Origin: Aeromicrobium terrae
GTDB lineage: Bacteria; Actinomycetota; Actinomycetes; Propionibacteriales; Nocardioidaceae
DNA: 64,000 bases
Assembly: GCF_008039565.1 (NCBI RefSeq)
Contig: NZ_VDUX01000001.1
Location: forward strand, 62,001 to 126,000
Direction: 5' to 3'
Below, piece after piece: positions 52,810 to 61,647 of the stretch. The notes beneath the pieces are model-generated. The model was not told the DNA's origin and ran no database searches. It was given only the letters and a program-made list of their open reading frames with translations. Made by a program: the position numbers and the translations under genes. Numbering within the stretch: position 1 is the first letter of the stretch; each line of letters opens with the position of its first letter.

Positions 52810-53172
52810 GTGCCCCATGTCTCCCTGGGACGACGTCTCGTCGCCCTGCTGATCGACTGGGTGATCGCCGCGTTCAGCGCCATCGCGCTGGCCGGAGTGA
52901 GCTATCCACCGGACGACATCGGGCAGAACCTCGTCATCACCGGCTTCTTCGTCGGGGAGGTCGCGCTGCTCACCGGTCTGCTCGGCTACTCGATCGGCAA
53001 GCGGGTCGTGGGCCTGAAGGTCGAGGGGCCCAACGGTCGCCCGATCGGCGTCCCGCGGGCGATCCTGCGCACGCTGCTGGTCTGCCTGGTCATCCCGGCG
53101 GTCGTCATGAACGACGAGCGCCGCGGACTGCACGACATCGCCGTGACGTCGCGCGTGATGCCGGTTCAGTAG
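52810..53172 (+). CDS. RDD family membrane protein
   Basis: The 120-residue protein has an N-terminal RDD-type helix (SLGRRLVALLIDWVIAAFSAIAL in two parts: Arg-Asp motif RRLVALLIDW), a second helix (about 45-63), the GYSIGKRVVGLKV loop and a C-terminal RRGLHDIAVTSRV typical of the family. RDD proteins may act as small transporters or membrane accessory proteins. It begins with GTG and is divergent from glnA. Its 3' end overlaps the convergent lipoprotein gene by seven bases. Confidence 0.87.
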   Translation: MPHVSLGRRLVALLIDWVIAAFSAIALAGVSYPPDDIGQNLVITGFFVGEVALLTGLLGYSIGKRVVGLKVEGPNGRPIGVPRAILRTLLVCLVIPAVVMNDERRGLHDIAVTSRVMPVQ

Positions 53173-53513
53173 GACGGGTTCGGCAGGTCCGAGCGGTTGC
53201 GCTCGACCGAGACGGCCGTGCCCTGGGCGTCGAAGCAGAACCGGGCGACACCGCGGTCGCGGGTCTTGAAGGTCGTGCGCGCGAAGAGGCAGTCGAGCCC
53301 GGCGGCGGGTGCAGCGCCGCCGTCGTCGGACCATGCCTTCTCGAGCTTGGTGCTGCGGATCGCGCCCTTGGCGGTGACGTCGTCGACGGACAGCGTGCTC
53401 TTCTGGGCCGCCAGCGAGCGGTACTGCTGGGCGGTCATCTCGCCGGGGTCATTCTCGCCCTGGCAGCCGGCGAGCAGGACGACGACGGCCGCCCCGAGGA
53501 GGAGGGGTCGCAC
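53166..53513 (-). CDS. Small secreted lipoprotein of unknown function
   Basis: The 115-residue protein begins MRPLLLGAAVVVLLAGC, a lipoprotein signal with lipobox LAGC, so Cys17 would be acylated and the rest anchored outside. The mature part has two more cysteines (DCLF, RFCFD) that may pair. I do not recognise the family. The GTG start lies two bases after the DUF4191 stop, indicating co-transcription with that gene and not a separate promoter. Confidence 0.75.
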   Translation of the reverse strand: MRPLLLGAAVVVLLAGCQGENDPGEMTAQQYRSLAAQKSTLSVDDVTAKGAIRSTKLEKAWSDDGGAAPAAGLDCLFARTTFKTRDRGVARFCFDAQGTAVSVERNRSDLPNPSY

Positions 53514-53515
53514 GG

Positions 53516-54226
53516 TCAGCCGCGCATCGCGCGGCGGGCGCCCTTCAGGTTCGTGGGCATCGGGCCGCGGGGGATCGGGACGCCGGGTCGCATCGAGTCG
53601 AGCGCCTTCAGCTTGTTCATGACCGCGGTCTGCTCGGCCGGCTTGAGCGCCTTCGGCAGCTTCTGCACGTGCTTGAGCAGCTTGGTGAGCGGAACCTCGT
53701 CCTCCCCGCGACCGACCACGACGAGATGGACCGGGATCTCCTCGCCGGCGATGCGGCTGTGCCGCTTCTTCTCCGACGCCAGCAGCCCACGGACTCGGCT
53801 GCCGTTGCCCTCGCCCACCAGGATGATGCCTGGGCGGCCGACGACGCGGAACACGACGTCCTGGTTGCGGGTGACGGCCACCGGCTCGGTCTTCAGGTCC
53901 CAGCCGCGCTTGAGCATGCCGAGCGCTCCGGCGGAGGCACCACGCTGGCCCTCGGCCTGGGCGTAGGCGGCCTTCTCGGCGCGCCGGCCGAACACGATGA
54001 GGACGGCCAGCAGGCCGGTCATCAGCGCGAAGACGACCGTGAGGATGATGCCGAACGTTCCGGTGCCGAACAGGAAGAACCCGCCGACGGCGAAGAGGCC
54101 ACCGACCAGGACGAACCACAGGAGCAGGATGAGCCCGATGTTCGGATCGGAGTTCTTGGTGATCCGGTAGGCCTGGCGCATCTGGCGCAGGCGGCCCTTC
54201 TCCGGCTGTGGCGCGGCGTTAGACAT
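53516..54226 (-). CDS. DUF4191 membrane protein (Rv2219-like)
   Basis: The 236-residue protein has two adjacent membrane helices (about 30-53 and 57-79) flanked by a basic N-terminus and a long cytoplasmic domain ending in basic Lys/Arg residues. DUF4191 is an actinobacterial family of unknown function, typically found between lipA and glnA as here. It follows lipA on the same strand after ten bases. TAGGCT lies seven bases before the ATG, overlapping the lipA/DUF4191 junction region. Confidence 0.88.
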   Translation of the reverse strand: MSNAAPQPEKGRLRQMRQAYRITKNSDPNIGLILLLWFVLVGGLFAVGGFFLFGTGTFGIILTVVFALMTGLLAVLIVFGRRAEKAAYAQAEGQRGASAGALGMLKRGWDLKTEPVAVTRNQDVVFRVVGRPGIILVGEGNGSRVRGLLASEKKRHSRIAGEEIPVHLVVVGRGEDEVPLTKLLKHVQKLPKALKPAEQTAVMNKLKALDSMRPGVPIPRGPMPTNLKGARRAMRG

Positions 54227-54236
54227 GCGGACCAGC

Positions 54237-55178
54237 CTACTCGGCGGGCGTGGCGATGCCGCGGGCGGCGAGAGCCTGCTGGTACAGGCGGCCGGCGCGG
54301 TACGAGGAGCGGACCAGCGGGCCGGACATGACGCCGGCGAAGCCGATCTCGTCGGCCTCGTCCTTGAGCTCGACGAACTCCTCGGGCTTGACCCACCGCT
54401 CGACGGGGTGGTGGCGCTTGGAGGGGCGCAGGTACTGGGTGATGGTGATCAGGTCGCACCCGGCGTCGTGCAGGTCGCGCAGCGCCTGGCTGACCTCCTC
54501 GCGGGTCTCGCCCATGCCGAGGATCAGGTTGCTCTTGGTGACCAGGCCGTACGCGCGGGCCTGGGTGAGGACGTCGAGGGAGCGGTCGTAGCGGAACGCC
54601 GGGCGGATGCGCTTGAAGATGCGCGGCACGGTCTCCACGTTGTGAGCCAGCACCTCCGGGCGGGAGTCGAAGACCTGCTCGAGCAGCTCCGGGACGCCGT
54701 TGAAGTCGGGAATCAGGTTCTCGACGCCGGTGCCGGGGTTCAGCTCGTGGATCTGGCGGACCGTCTCGGCGTACAGCCACGCGCCTCCGTCGGGGAGGTC
54801 GTCGCGGGCGACGCCGGTGATGGTGGAGTAGCGCAGCTGCATCTTCTTGACGCTCTCGGCGACACGACGCGGCTCGTCCCGGTCCAGCGGAGCGGGCTTG
54901 CCGGTGTCGATCTGGCAGAAGTCGCACCGCCGGGTGCACTGCTCGCCACCGATGAGGAAGGTGGCCTCGCGGTCCTCCCAGCACTCGAAGATGTTGGGGC
55001 AGCCGGCCTCCTGGCAGACGGTGTGCAGCCCCTCGCCCTTCACCAGGTTCATCAGCTCGTTGTACTCAGGGCCCATCTTCGCCCGGGTCTTGATCCACTC
55101 GGGCTTCTTCTCGATCGGGGTCTCGGCGTTCCGGACCTCGAGGCGCAGCATCTTGCGGCCTTCAGGAGCGATGGTCAC
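54237..55178 (-). CDS. lipA: Lipoyl synthase
   Basis: The 313-residue radical-SAM enzyme inserts two sulfurs into protein-bound octanoyl groups. It has the auxiliary-cluster motif C-x4-C-x5-C ([12 protein letters not shown]), the radical-SAM motif C-x3-C-x2-C (CTRRCDFC), and the family C-terminal RSSYRAG with the cluster-binding serine. The GTG start overlaps the lipB stop (GTGA), so lipB and lipA are translationally coupled. An in-frame start 87 bases upstream lies inside lipB and is rejected. Confidence 0.97.
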   Translation of the reverse strand: MTIAPEGRKMLRLEVRNAETPIEKKPEWIKTRAKMGPEYNELMNLVKGEGLHTVCQEAGCPNIFECWEDREATFLIGGEQCTRRCDFCQIDTGKPAPLDRDEPRRVAESVKKMQLRYSTITGVARDDLPDGGAWLYAETVRQIHELNPGTGVENLIPDFNGVPELLEQVFDSRPEVLAHNVETVPRIFKRIRPAFRYDRSLDVLTQARAYGLVTKSNLILGMGETREEVSQALRDLHDAGCDLITITQYLRPSKRHHPVERWVKPEEFVELKDEADEIGFAGVMSGPLVRSSYRAGRLYQQALAARGIATPAE

Positions 55179-55900
55179 GAGCTCAACCTTACGGTGCCCA
55201 CGGGAACGCTCAGGTTCTCGTGAGCGTCGTGCGCGATGTCGGGGGACGGGGTGTACGGCTCCCACGCGAGGAGATCGACGAGGTGGGGCCGGACGGCACC
55301 GGCGGCCTCGGGCACGGTGACGTCGCGGCCGAGCTCTTCGGACAGCGTGGTGACGCCCGCGTCGGCGATGCCGCAGGGGACGAAGCGGTCGTACCAGGCG
55401 AGGTCGACGTCGGCGTTCAGCGAGAAGCCGTGCATCGTGACCCCCTTGGCGACGCGGATGCCGATGGCGGCGATCTTGCGCTCCTGGCCGCGGTCGTCGG
55501 CAGCAAGCCAGACGCCTGAGCGTCCCGGGACGCGACCGGCGGCGACACCGAGGTCGGCGACGGCGCGGATCAGTGCCTCCTCGACGCGTCGGACGTAGTC
55601 GACGACGAGAACGTGCGACGGCAGCTTGGTGATCGGGTAGCCGACCAGCTGGCCGGGGCCGTGGAACGTGATCTTGCCCCCGCGGTCGACGTCGACGACC
55701 GGAGTGCCGTCGAACGGACGCTCGTGCGGCTCGGTGCGTTTGCCGGCGGTGTAGACGGGCGGGTGCTCGAGGAAGAGCGCGGTGTCGCCGATCGAGTCGT
55801 TCGTCCGCTGCTCGTGCAGCTCCCGCTGGAGGGCCCAGGCCTCCTCGTAGGGCAGCGCGTTCGCGCCGTACCAGTCGTCGAGGATGCTCAGCGCCGTCAC
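55175..55900 (-). CDS. lipB: Octanoyl-[ACP]:protein N-octanoyltransferase
   Basis: The 241-residue enzyme moves octanoate from acyl carrier protein to lipoyl domains such as those of SucB. Motifs are [17 protein letters not shown], the active-site Lys in ERKIAAIGI and Cys in FVPCGI. Two adjacent GTG codons could start it; TAACCT (minus, 55907-55912) lies six bases before the second (55900), so I choose that one. It is divergent from a hypothetical gene 67 bases away. Confidence 0.96.
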   Translation of the reverse strand: MTALSILDDWYGANALPYEEAWALQRELHEQRTNDSIGDTALFLEHPPVYTAGKRTEPHERPFDGTPVVDVDRGGKITFHGPGQLVGYPITKLPSHVLVVDYVRRVEEALIRAVADLGVAAGRVPGRSGVWLAADDRGQERKIAAIGIRVAKGVTMHGFSLNADVDLAWYDRFVPCGIADAGVTTLSEELGRDVTVPEAAGAVRPHLVDLLAWEPYTPSPDIAHDAHENLSVPVGTVRLSS

Positions 55901-55906
55901 CACTTC

Positions 55907-55912
55907 AGGTTA
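55907..55912 (-). promoter_or_regulatory. -10 element of lipB
   Basis: TAACCT on the minus strand ends six bases before the GTG at 55900 and distinguishes it from the GTG at 55903, which would have only three bases of spacing. Confidence 0.5.
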
Positions 55913-55967
55913 GCGCGGCTGTGGATGGCGATCGGCGAGCGTCCGGCCGCTCGTCGACACTGCGGCC

Positions 55968-56414
55968 ATGGACTCCGTGCTCGCGCTGCTGTGGCTGCTG
56001 GCCGCGTGGGTCGGCGGGGCCGACGACCACCCGGCGTGCCTGGTTCTCGGCGGGCTCGACGCCGCGCGGGCGCAGGCCTTCGTGAGCTCTGACGAGCAGC
56101 GGCTGGCGGACGTCTACACCGACGAGCGCGCGGCTCGGCCCGACGTGGCGGTGCTGCGGTCGTACCGCGAGCGCGGCCTGCGGCTGCACGGCATGAGGCT
56201 GGAGCGGCGACGGTGCCAGGTGGCGTCGGACGATCCCGATCGCGTCGTGCTCGACGTCGTCGACCGGCTCGCGCCCACGACGGTCCGCACGGCCGACGGA
56301 TCGTGGCGCCGCCTGCCGCGCGACGAGTGGTCGCGCCACACCGTGGTGCTCCGGCGCGTCGACGACGCGTGGCGGATCGCGTCGGTCAGCTCTCCCCGGT
56401 GGAGCCGTCGATGA
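55968..56414 (+). CDS. Hypothetical exported protein (148 aa)
   Basis: The protein starts with a hydrophobic signal-like segment (residues 3-18), then an Arg/Asp-rich region with two cysteines (ACLVL and RRCQV). No domain is recognised; the overall pattern resembles small SnoaL-like or lumenal proteins of actinomycetes. GACACT lies six bases before the ATG. Its end overlaps the convergent DinB gene by 29 bases. Confidence 0.65.
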   Translation: MDSVLALLWLLAAWVGGADDHPACLVLGGLDAARAQAFVSSDEQRLADVYTDERAARPDVAVLRSYRERGLRLHGMRLERRRCQVASDDPDRVVLDVVDRLAPTTVRTADGSWRRLPRDEWSRHTVVLRRVDDAWRIASVSSPRWSRR

Positions 56415-56892
56415 GCTCGCGGACGACGTCGAGGTGGCCGGCGTGCCGCGCCATCTCCTGCAGCACGTGGAACGCGATGGTCGCCAGCGTGGGCGGTGGC
56501 TCCTCCGCCGGGAAGCGACCGCCGGTGGCCGCGACGGCCGAGAGCGGACGGTCGCGCAGGATCTCCGACGTGCGACGTCCGCCCGCGACCAGCCTCTCGG
56601 AGAGCTCGGCGACGGACGCGTCGGTGTGCCACCGCTCGTCGACCTGGTCGCCCCACGGGTCCGCGACCTGTTCGCCGAGGAATCCCCACACGAACCAGCG
56701 GCGCTCCATGAACACCAGGTGTGCGAGCAGCTGGCGCGGCGTCCAGCCCGACGGCAGGACGGCGGCGTCGAGCGCGGCGTCGTCGAGGCCGTCGAGCTTG
56801 CTCAGGACGGCCGAGCGGTAGAAGTCGAGCTGGGCGCGCAGGTGCGCTGCGGGGTCGGCCGCGTCCGACGGCTGAACCTCGACGAGGACCAT
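56386..56892 (-). CDS. DinB-like / DUF664 protein
   Basis: The 168-residue four-helix protein has the DinB pattern: LDGLDDAALDAAVLPSGW, the metal-ligand His in LAHLVFMERRW, and the C-terminal HVLQEMARHAGHLDVVRE with two more histidines. Many DinB proteins of this type are metal-dependent thiol transferases using mycothiol or bacillithiol; substrates vary. The ATG overlaps the stop of the TIGR01777 gene by one base. Confidence 0.85.
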   Translation of the reverse strand: MVLVEVQPSDAADPAAHLRAQLDFYRSAVLSKLDGLDDAALDAAVLPSGWTPRQLLAHLVFMERRWFVWGFLGEQVADPWGDQVDERWHTDASVAELSERLVAGGRRTSEILRDRPLSAVAATGGRFPAEEPPPTLATIAFHVLQEMARHAGHLDVVRELIDGSTGES

Positions 56893-57785
56893 CAGGCCAG
56901 GGCCGACCGCATCGCGGACTCGAGGTCGGCGTGCTCGAACTCGAACCCGGCCTCGCGCAGCCGGGCCGGCTGCAGGCGGATGGAGCCGAGCAGGTCGTTC
57001 GCCATGCCGCCGAGGACGCCGCGCAGCGCGAACCGCGGCGCGGTCATCACGGTCGGGCGGTGCAGGACGTCGCCCAGGGCGGCGGTGAACTGGGAGTTGG
57101 TGACGTCGGCGGGCATGACGATGTTGTACGGCCCGGAGGCGTCCTTGTTCTCGAGCAGGAACGTCACGGCCCGGAGCCAGTCGGTCATGGAGACCAGCGC
57201 CATGTGCTGCCGGCCGTTGCCGAGCCGGCCGCCCAGTCCGAGCTTGAACAGCGGCAGGATCGGGCCGAGCAGGCCGCCGGACTGCTCCAGGACCAGGGCG
57301 GTCCGCAGGAACACCACACGAGCGCCGGCGTCGACGGCGGGCTGTGCCGCCGCCTCCCACTTGGTGGCGATCTGCGCGGGGAAGTCGTCGCCGAGCTCGC
57401 TCTCCTCGGTGAGGACGTCGTCGCCGCGGTTGCTCCCGTAGATGCCCATCGCGGAGCCGGAGAGCAGCACGGGCGGGTCGTCCGAGCCGGCGATGGCCCG
57501 GGCCAGGGTCGTGGTGGGGTCGACACGGGACCGCATGAGCTCGCGCTTGTACGACGACGTGCGCGGCCAGTGGCCGATCGACGCACCCGACAGGTTGACG
57601 ACGGCGTCGGCCCGGTCGATGACGATCTGGTCGATGCGGCCCGTGCGCGGGTCCCACAGCGACGCGTCGTCGCGGACCTGTCGCTCGTCGCGGACCAGCC
57701 GGGTGACCCCGTGGCCCTGCGCGCGCAGGTGCGCCACGAGGGCGGTTCCGAGGAACCCCGACGCGCCCCCGACGACGACCTGCAG
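56892..57785 (-). CDS. TIGR01777 family NAD-dependent epimerase-like protein
   Basis: The extended-SDR protein (about 297 residues from the chosen start) has the nucleotide-binding loop VVVGGASGFLGTALV, ADAVVNLSGASIG and SGSAMGIYG typical of TIGR01777 (SDR39U1). Its function is unknown; these proteins often accompany lipoylation or cell-division genes. No ATG, GTG or TTG lies upstream of the Rossmann loop in frame. A CTG at 57785 fits family N-termini; a second CTG at 57797 overlaps the sucB stop as CTGA. Starting at the GTG at 57737 would delete the loop. Confidence 0.8.
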   Translation of the reverse strand: MQVVVGGASGFLGTALVAHLRAQGHGVTRLVRDERQVRDDASLWDPRTGRIDQIVIDRADAVVNLSGASIGHWPRTSSYKRELMRSRVDPTTTLARAIAGSDDPPVLLSGSAMGIYGSNRGDDVLTEESELGDDFPAQIATKWEAAAQPAVDAGARVVFLRTALVLEQSGGLLGPILPLFKLGLGGRLGNGRQHMALVSMTDWLRAVTFLLENKDASGPYNIVMPADVTNSQFTAALGDVLHRPTVMTAPRFALRGVLGGMANDLLGSIRLQPARLREAGFEFEHADLESAMRSALA

Positions 57786-57793
57786 GCTTGGGA

Positions 57794-59581
57794 TCAGGAC
57801 CCCATCTCGCCGTCGAAGGACCCGTTCTGCAGGCGGTCCTTCACAGCCGTCAGGAACCGGCCGGCGTCCGCACCGTCGATGATGCGGTGGTCGTAGGTGA
57901 GCGCGAGGTACGCCATGCTGCGCACCGCGATGCTCTCGCCGCCCTGGGCGTCGGTGATGACGACCGGGCGCTTGACGACCGCGCCCACACCCAGGATCGC
58001 GACCTGCGGCTGGTTGATGATCGGCGTGTCGAACAGGGCGCCGTTGCTGCCGAGGTTCGTGATCGTGAACGTGGCACCGGAGATCTCGTCGGGCGAGATC
58101 TTGTTGGTGCGCGTGCGCTCGGCGACGTCGGCGATCTTCCGGGCGAGCCCGGCGATCGACAGGTCACCGGCGTCGCGGATCGTCGGCACGAGCAAGCCGC
58201 GCTCGGTGTCGACCGCGATGCCGAGGTGCTCGCCGTCCGGGTAGGTGACGGTGCCGGCCTCGACGTCGAGCGCCGCGTTGACCTTCGGGTGCGACTTGAG
58301 CGCCTCGATGGCGGCCTTCGCGAAGAACGGCAGGTACGTGAGCTTGACGCCCTCGCGCTCGAGGAACGCGTCCTTGTGCCGCGCCCGCAGGCGGGCGATC
58401 TCGGTGACGTCGACCTCGTGCACCTGGGTGAGCTGCGCGGAGACCTGCAGCGACTCGACCATGCGCGTGGCGATGGTCTTGCGCAGCCGGCTCAGCTTCT
58501 CGGTGCTGCCGCGCAGCGGCGACGGCTGCGCCGGGGCGGCCGGGGCCGACGTGGCAGCGGCCGCGGGTGCCGCGGCGGCCGGTGCCTTCTCGGCGGCGTC
58601 GAGCACGTCCTGCTTGCGGATGCGGCCGCCGACGCCGGTGCCGGTGATCGACGCGAGGTCGACGCCGTGCTGCTTGGCGAGCTTGCGCACGATCGGCGTC
58701 ACGTACGTGTCGCCCGACGAGCTCGAGCTCGTGGAGGCCTGCGGCGCCGGGGCGGGCTCGGGGGCCTTCTGGGGCCCAGGCTCAGGCTCAGGCTCGGGCT
58801 CAGGAGCGGGAGCCTCCTCGGCCTTCGGCTCCGGCTCGGGCTCAGGTGCCGGCTCGGGCTCGGGCTCCGGCTCTGGCTTCTCCTCGGCCGCGGGCTGAGA
58901 CTCCTGCTGCGGCGCGGCGTCGCCGGACCCGATCACGGCCAGGACGGCGCCGACCTCGACGGTCTCGTCCTCCTCGGCGCGGATCTCCAGGAGCTTTCCG
59001 GCCACGGGGGAGGGGACCTCGGTGTCGACCTTGTCGGTGGAGATCTCCAGCAGCGGCTCGTCGACGGCGACGTCGTCGCCGACCTGCTTGAGCCACTGGG
59101 TGACGGTGCCCTCGGTGACGCTCTCGCCGAGCGCCGGGAGCACGATCTCGGTGCCCTGGTCCGTCTCGCGCGTGTCGGGCCCGGACGGGGTGTCCTCCGG
59201 CGGCGCGCTCTGCTCCGGCTCGGCCTTCTGCTCGGGCTCCGGTGCTGACTCGGGCTCGGGGGCGGGCTCCGGCTCGGGCTGTGCCTCGGCCGTGTCCTCG
59301 ACGGGCGCGGAGTCGTCACCGCTGCCGGAGTCGGCGCTCTCGCCGGCCTCGCCGATGATGGCGAGCACCGCGCCGACCTCGACCGTCTCGTCCTCGTCGG
59401 CCTTGATCTCCAGCAGCGTGCCGGCGACCGGGGACGGGATCTCGGTGTCGACCTTGTCGGTGGAGACCTCGAGGAGCGGCTCGTCGACGGCGACCTCGTC
59501 GCCGACCTGCTTGAGCCACTGGGTGACGGTGCCTTCGGTGACGCTCTCACCGAGGGCGGGAAGGGTGACGGTCGTGGCCAT
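57794..59581 (-). CDS. sucB: 2-oxoglutarate dehydrogenase E2 (dihydrolipoyllysine succinyltransferase)
   Basis: The 595-residue E2 has two lipoyl domains (about 1-76 and 144-218) with lipoyl lysines K43 and K184 in STDKVDTE, long Glu/Pro and Ala/Pro linkers, a peripheral-subunit-binding domain (293-331) and the catalytic domain with H565 and D569 in DHRIIDG. In actinobacteria this E2 commonly serves pyruvate dehydrogenase as well, so the substrate cannot be fixed by sequence alone. The two lipoyl repeats are almost identical. lpdA is directly upstream on the same strand (24-base gap). Confidence 0.95.
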   Translation of the reverse strand: MATTVTLPALGESVTEGTVTQWLKQVGDEVAVDEPLLEVSTDKVDTEIPSPVAGTLLEIKADEDETVEVGAVLAIIGEAGESADSGSGDDSAPVEDTAEAQPEPEPAPEPESAPEPEQKAEPEQSAPPEDTPSGPDTRETDQGTEIVLPALGESVTEGTVTQWLKQVGDDVAVDEPLLEISTDKVDTEVPSPVAGKLLEIRAEEDETVEVGAVLAVIGSGDAAPQQESQPAAEEKPEPEPEPEPAPEPEPEPKAEEAPAPEPEPEPEPGPQKAPEPAPAPQASTSSSSSGDTYVTPIVRKLAKQHGVDLASITGTGVGGRIRKQDVLDAAEKAPAAAAPAAAATSAPAAPAQPSPLRGSTEKLSRLRKTIATRMVESLQVSAQLTQVHEVDVTEIARLRARHKDAFLEREGVKLTYLPFFAKAAIEALKSHPKVNAALDVEAGTVTYPDGEHLGIAVDTERGLLVPTIRDAGDLSIAGLARKIADVAERTRTNKISPDEISGATFTITNLGSNGALFDTPIINQPQVAILGVGAVVKRPVVITDAQGGESIAVRSMAYLALTYDHRIIDGADAGRFLTAVKDRLQNGSFDGEMGS

Positions 59582-59605
59582 GGTGTCCTCTGTCCTCAGG
59601 TGTGA

Positions 59606-60991
59606 TCAGGCGTGGGAGTGGAGCGGCTTGCCGGCCAGCGCGAGCGACGCCTCGCCGAGCGACTCGTTCTGCGTCGGGTGCGCATGGATGAACTGGGCGA
59701 CGTCCTCGGGGAAGGCCTCCCAGTTGACCATCAGCGAGGCCTCGCCGACCTGCTCGCCGAACCGGGCACCGACCATGTGGACGCCCACGATCGGGCCGTC
59801 CTTCTCGCGGACCAGCTTCACCACGCCGGCGGTCTGCAGGATCTGGCTCTTGCCGTTGCCGCCGAGGTTGTACTCGTAGGTCTCGACCTCGCCGTACTTC
59901 TCCTTGGCCTGCGGCTCGGTGAGGCCGACGGAAGCGACCTCGGGCTCGCAGTAGGTGACGCGGGGGATGCCGGAGTCGATGACGGGCTGCGGCTTGAGGC
60001 CGGCGATCTCCTCGGCCACGAAGATGCCGTGCGCGAAGCCGCGGTGGGCCAGCTGCAGGCCGGGCACGAGGTCGCCGACCGCGAAGACGCCGTCGACGTT
60101 GGTGTGCAGGCGCTCGTCGGTGGGCACCCAGCCGCGGTCGACCGTGATGCCGGCCTCCTCGTAGCCCATGCCCTCGGAGCGGGGACCGCGGCCGACGGCC
60201 ACGAGCACGAGGTCGGTCTCGATGGTCTCGCCGTTCTCCAGCGAGACGGTGACGCCGCTGTCGGTCTGCTTGACGCCGCTGAACTTCACGCCGGTCTTGA
60301 AGGCGATCTTGCGCTTGCGGAACGCGCGCTCGAGCTGCTTGGAGAGCGTGGGGTCCTCCAGCGGGATGAGCGTGGGCAGGGCCTCGACGATGGTGACCTC
60401 GGCGCCGAACGACTTCCACACCGACGCGAACTCCACGCCGATGACGCTGCCGCCGATGATCACGACGTTGTTGGGGACCTCGCTCATGGTGAGCGCCTCG
60501 TCGCTGGTGATGACGCGGCCGCCGATCTCCAGACCGGGCAGCGTGCGAGCGTACGAGCCCGTGGCGAGCACGAGGTTCTTGCCGGTGTACCGGGTGCCGT
60601 TCACCTCGACCGTCTTGTCTCCGACGACCTTGCCCTCACCCTCGACGACCGTGATGCCGGCCGCCTTGATGAGGCCCTGAAGGCCCTTGTACATCTTGGT
60701 GATCACGCCGTCCTTGTACGTGTTCACCTGCGGCATGTCGATGCCGTCGAAGGTGCTCTTCACGCCGAACGCGCTGCCCTCACGGGCCGCGTCGGCCACC
60801 TCGGCGGCGTGCAGGAGGGCCTTGGTCGGGATGCAGCCGTTGTGCAGGCAGGTGCCGCCGACCTTGCCCTTCTCGACCATCGCCACGGTCAGCCCGAGCT
60901 GCGCGGCGCGGAGCGCGCACGCATAGCCGCCGCTGCCACCGCCCAGGACCACGATGTCGAAGTTGTTGGTGTCCGCAGGGCTGTCGGCCAC
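59606..60991 (-). CDS. lpdA: Dihydrolipoyl dehydrogenase (E3)
   Basis: The 461-residue flavoprotein has the FAD motif VVLGGGSGGYACALRAA, the redox disulfide C48/C53 in GGTCLHNGCIPTK, the NAD-binding VVIIGGSVIGVEFA and the C-terminal HAHPTQNE catalytic His/Glu pair (about 438 and 443). It reoxidises dihydrolipoyl groups of SucB. The start has a GGGAGG ribosome site. It is divergent from a J-domain-like gene. Confidence 0.96.
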   Translation of the reverse strand: MADSPADTNNFDIVVLGGGSGGYACALRAAQLGLTVAMVEKGKVGGTCLHNGCIPTKALLHAAEVADAAREGSAFGVKSTFDGIDMPQVNTYKDGVITKMYKGLQGLIKAAGITVVEGEGKVVGDKTVEVNGTRYTGKNLVLATGSYARTLPGLEIGGRVITSDEALTMSEVPNNVVIIGGSVIGVEFASVWKSFGAEVTIVEALPTLIPLEDPTLSKQLERAFRKRKIAFKTGVKFSGVKQTDSGVTVSLENGETIETDLVLVAVGRGPRSEGMGYEEAGITVDRGWVPTDERLHTNVDGVFAVGDLVPGLQLAHRGFAHGIFVAEEIAGLKPQPVIDSGIPRVTYCEPEVASVGLTEPQAKEKYGEVETYEYNLGGNGKSQILQTAGVVKLVREKDGPIVGVHMVGARFGEQVGEASLMVNWEAFPEDVAQFIHAHPTQNESLGEASLALAGKPLHSHA

Positions 60992-61085
60992 TGTCGCCTC
61001 CCGTGATGGAATCTTCGTTCGTCATCTTGTCACCTGGCTGGTCGGTCCTGCCACCGGGGCTACCGCCGTCAGGCACACTGGTCGC

Positions 61086-61643
61086 ATGGGTCTGTTCCGC
61101 AGTCGTCGAGGCCCGCGGAGCGACCGCAAGGCCACCAAGGACGACCTCGCGCAGCTGCGCGACTGGTGTGCGTCCCGGCGCGGTGTCGAGGCGTACGTGG
61201 AGCCGCAGACGTCGGTCACGCAGACCACGATGCTGCTCGTCGCCGGCGACGGCGAGTGGACGCGTCGACGCGTCCCGAGCCCCCAGGCCGCGGCCGACTT
61301 CGCGCGCAAGCAGGGGATCCCGGTGTACGACACCAACCGGGTCGGATATCCGCAGCGGATGCGCGACTACACGATGCGCCAGCGCGGCGACCGCGCGAAG
61401 ACCACCACCACACCCCGCGAGGCAGAGGCCACGCGACCGGCCGGCCTCGACACCAACCAGCGCGCCGCGCTCGGGTGGCTGGAGGACCTCGCCGGCGAGT
61501 CGGCGAAGGGTCATGATCCCGAGGAGCTGCGCCGCATCTGGCGCCTGGCCCGCAGCCGCGCCCATCCGGACCGCCGCGGTGGCGACCGCGCCGCGTGGGA
61601 CGAGGTCGAGGACGCCGCACGGACGCTCGGCCTGCACACCTAG
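61086..61643 (+). CDS. Hypothetical protein with J-domain-like C-terminus
   Basis: The 185-residue basic protein has an N-terminal region with EAYVEPQTSVTQTTMLLVAGDGEWTRR split over two strands and PVYDTNRVGYPQRMRDY, and a C-terminal helical hairpin ending RAHPDRRGGDRAAWDEVEDA. The HPD motif with RxGG is the J-domain signature used by DnaJ-type co-chaperones, here shortened and lacking other DnaJ regions. CACACT lies six bases before the ATG. It converges on the serine hydrolase gene four bases away. Confidence 0.75.
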   Translation: MGLFRSRRGPRSDRKATKDDLAQLRDWCASRRGVEAYVEPQTSVTQTTMLLVAGDGEWTRRRVPSPQAAADFARKQGIPVYDTNRVGYPQRMRDYTMRQRGDRAKTTTTPREAEATRPAGLDTNQRAALGWLEDLAGESAKGHDPEELRRIWRLARSRAHPDRRGGDRAAWDEVEDAARTLGLHT

Positions 61644-61647
61644 GCCG

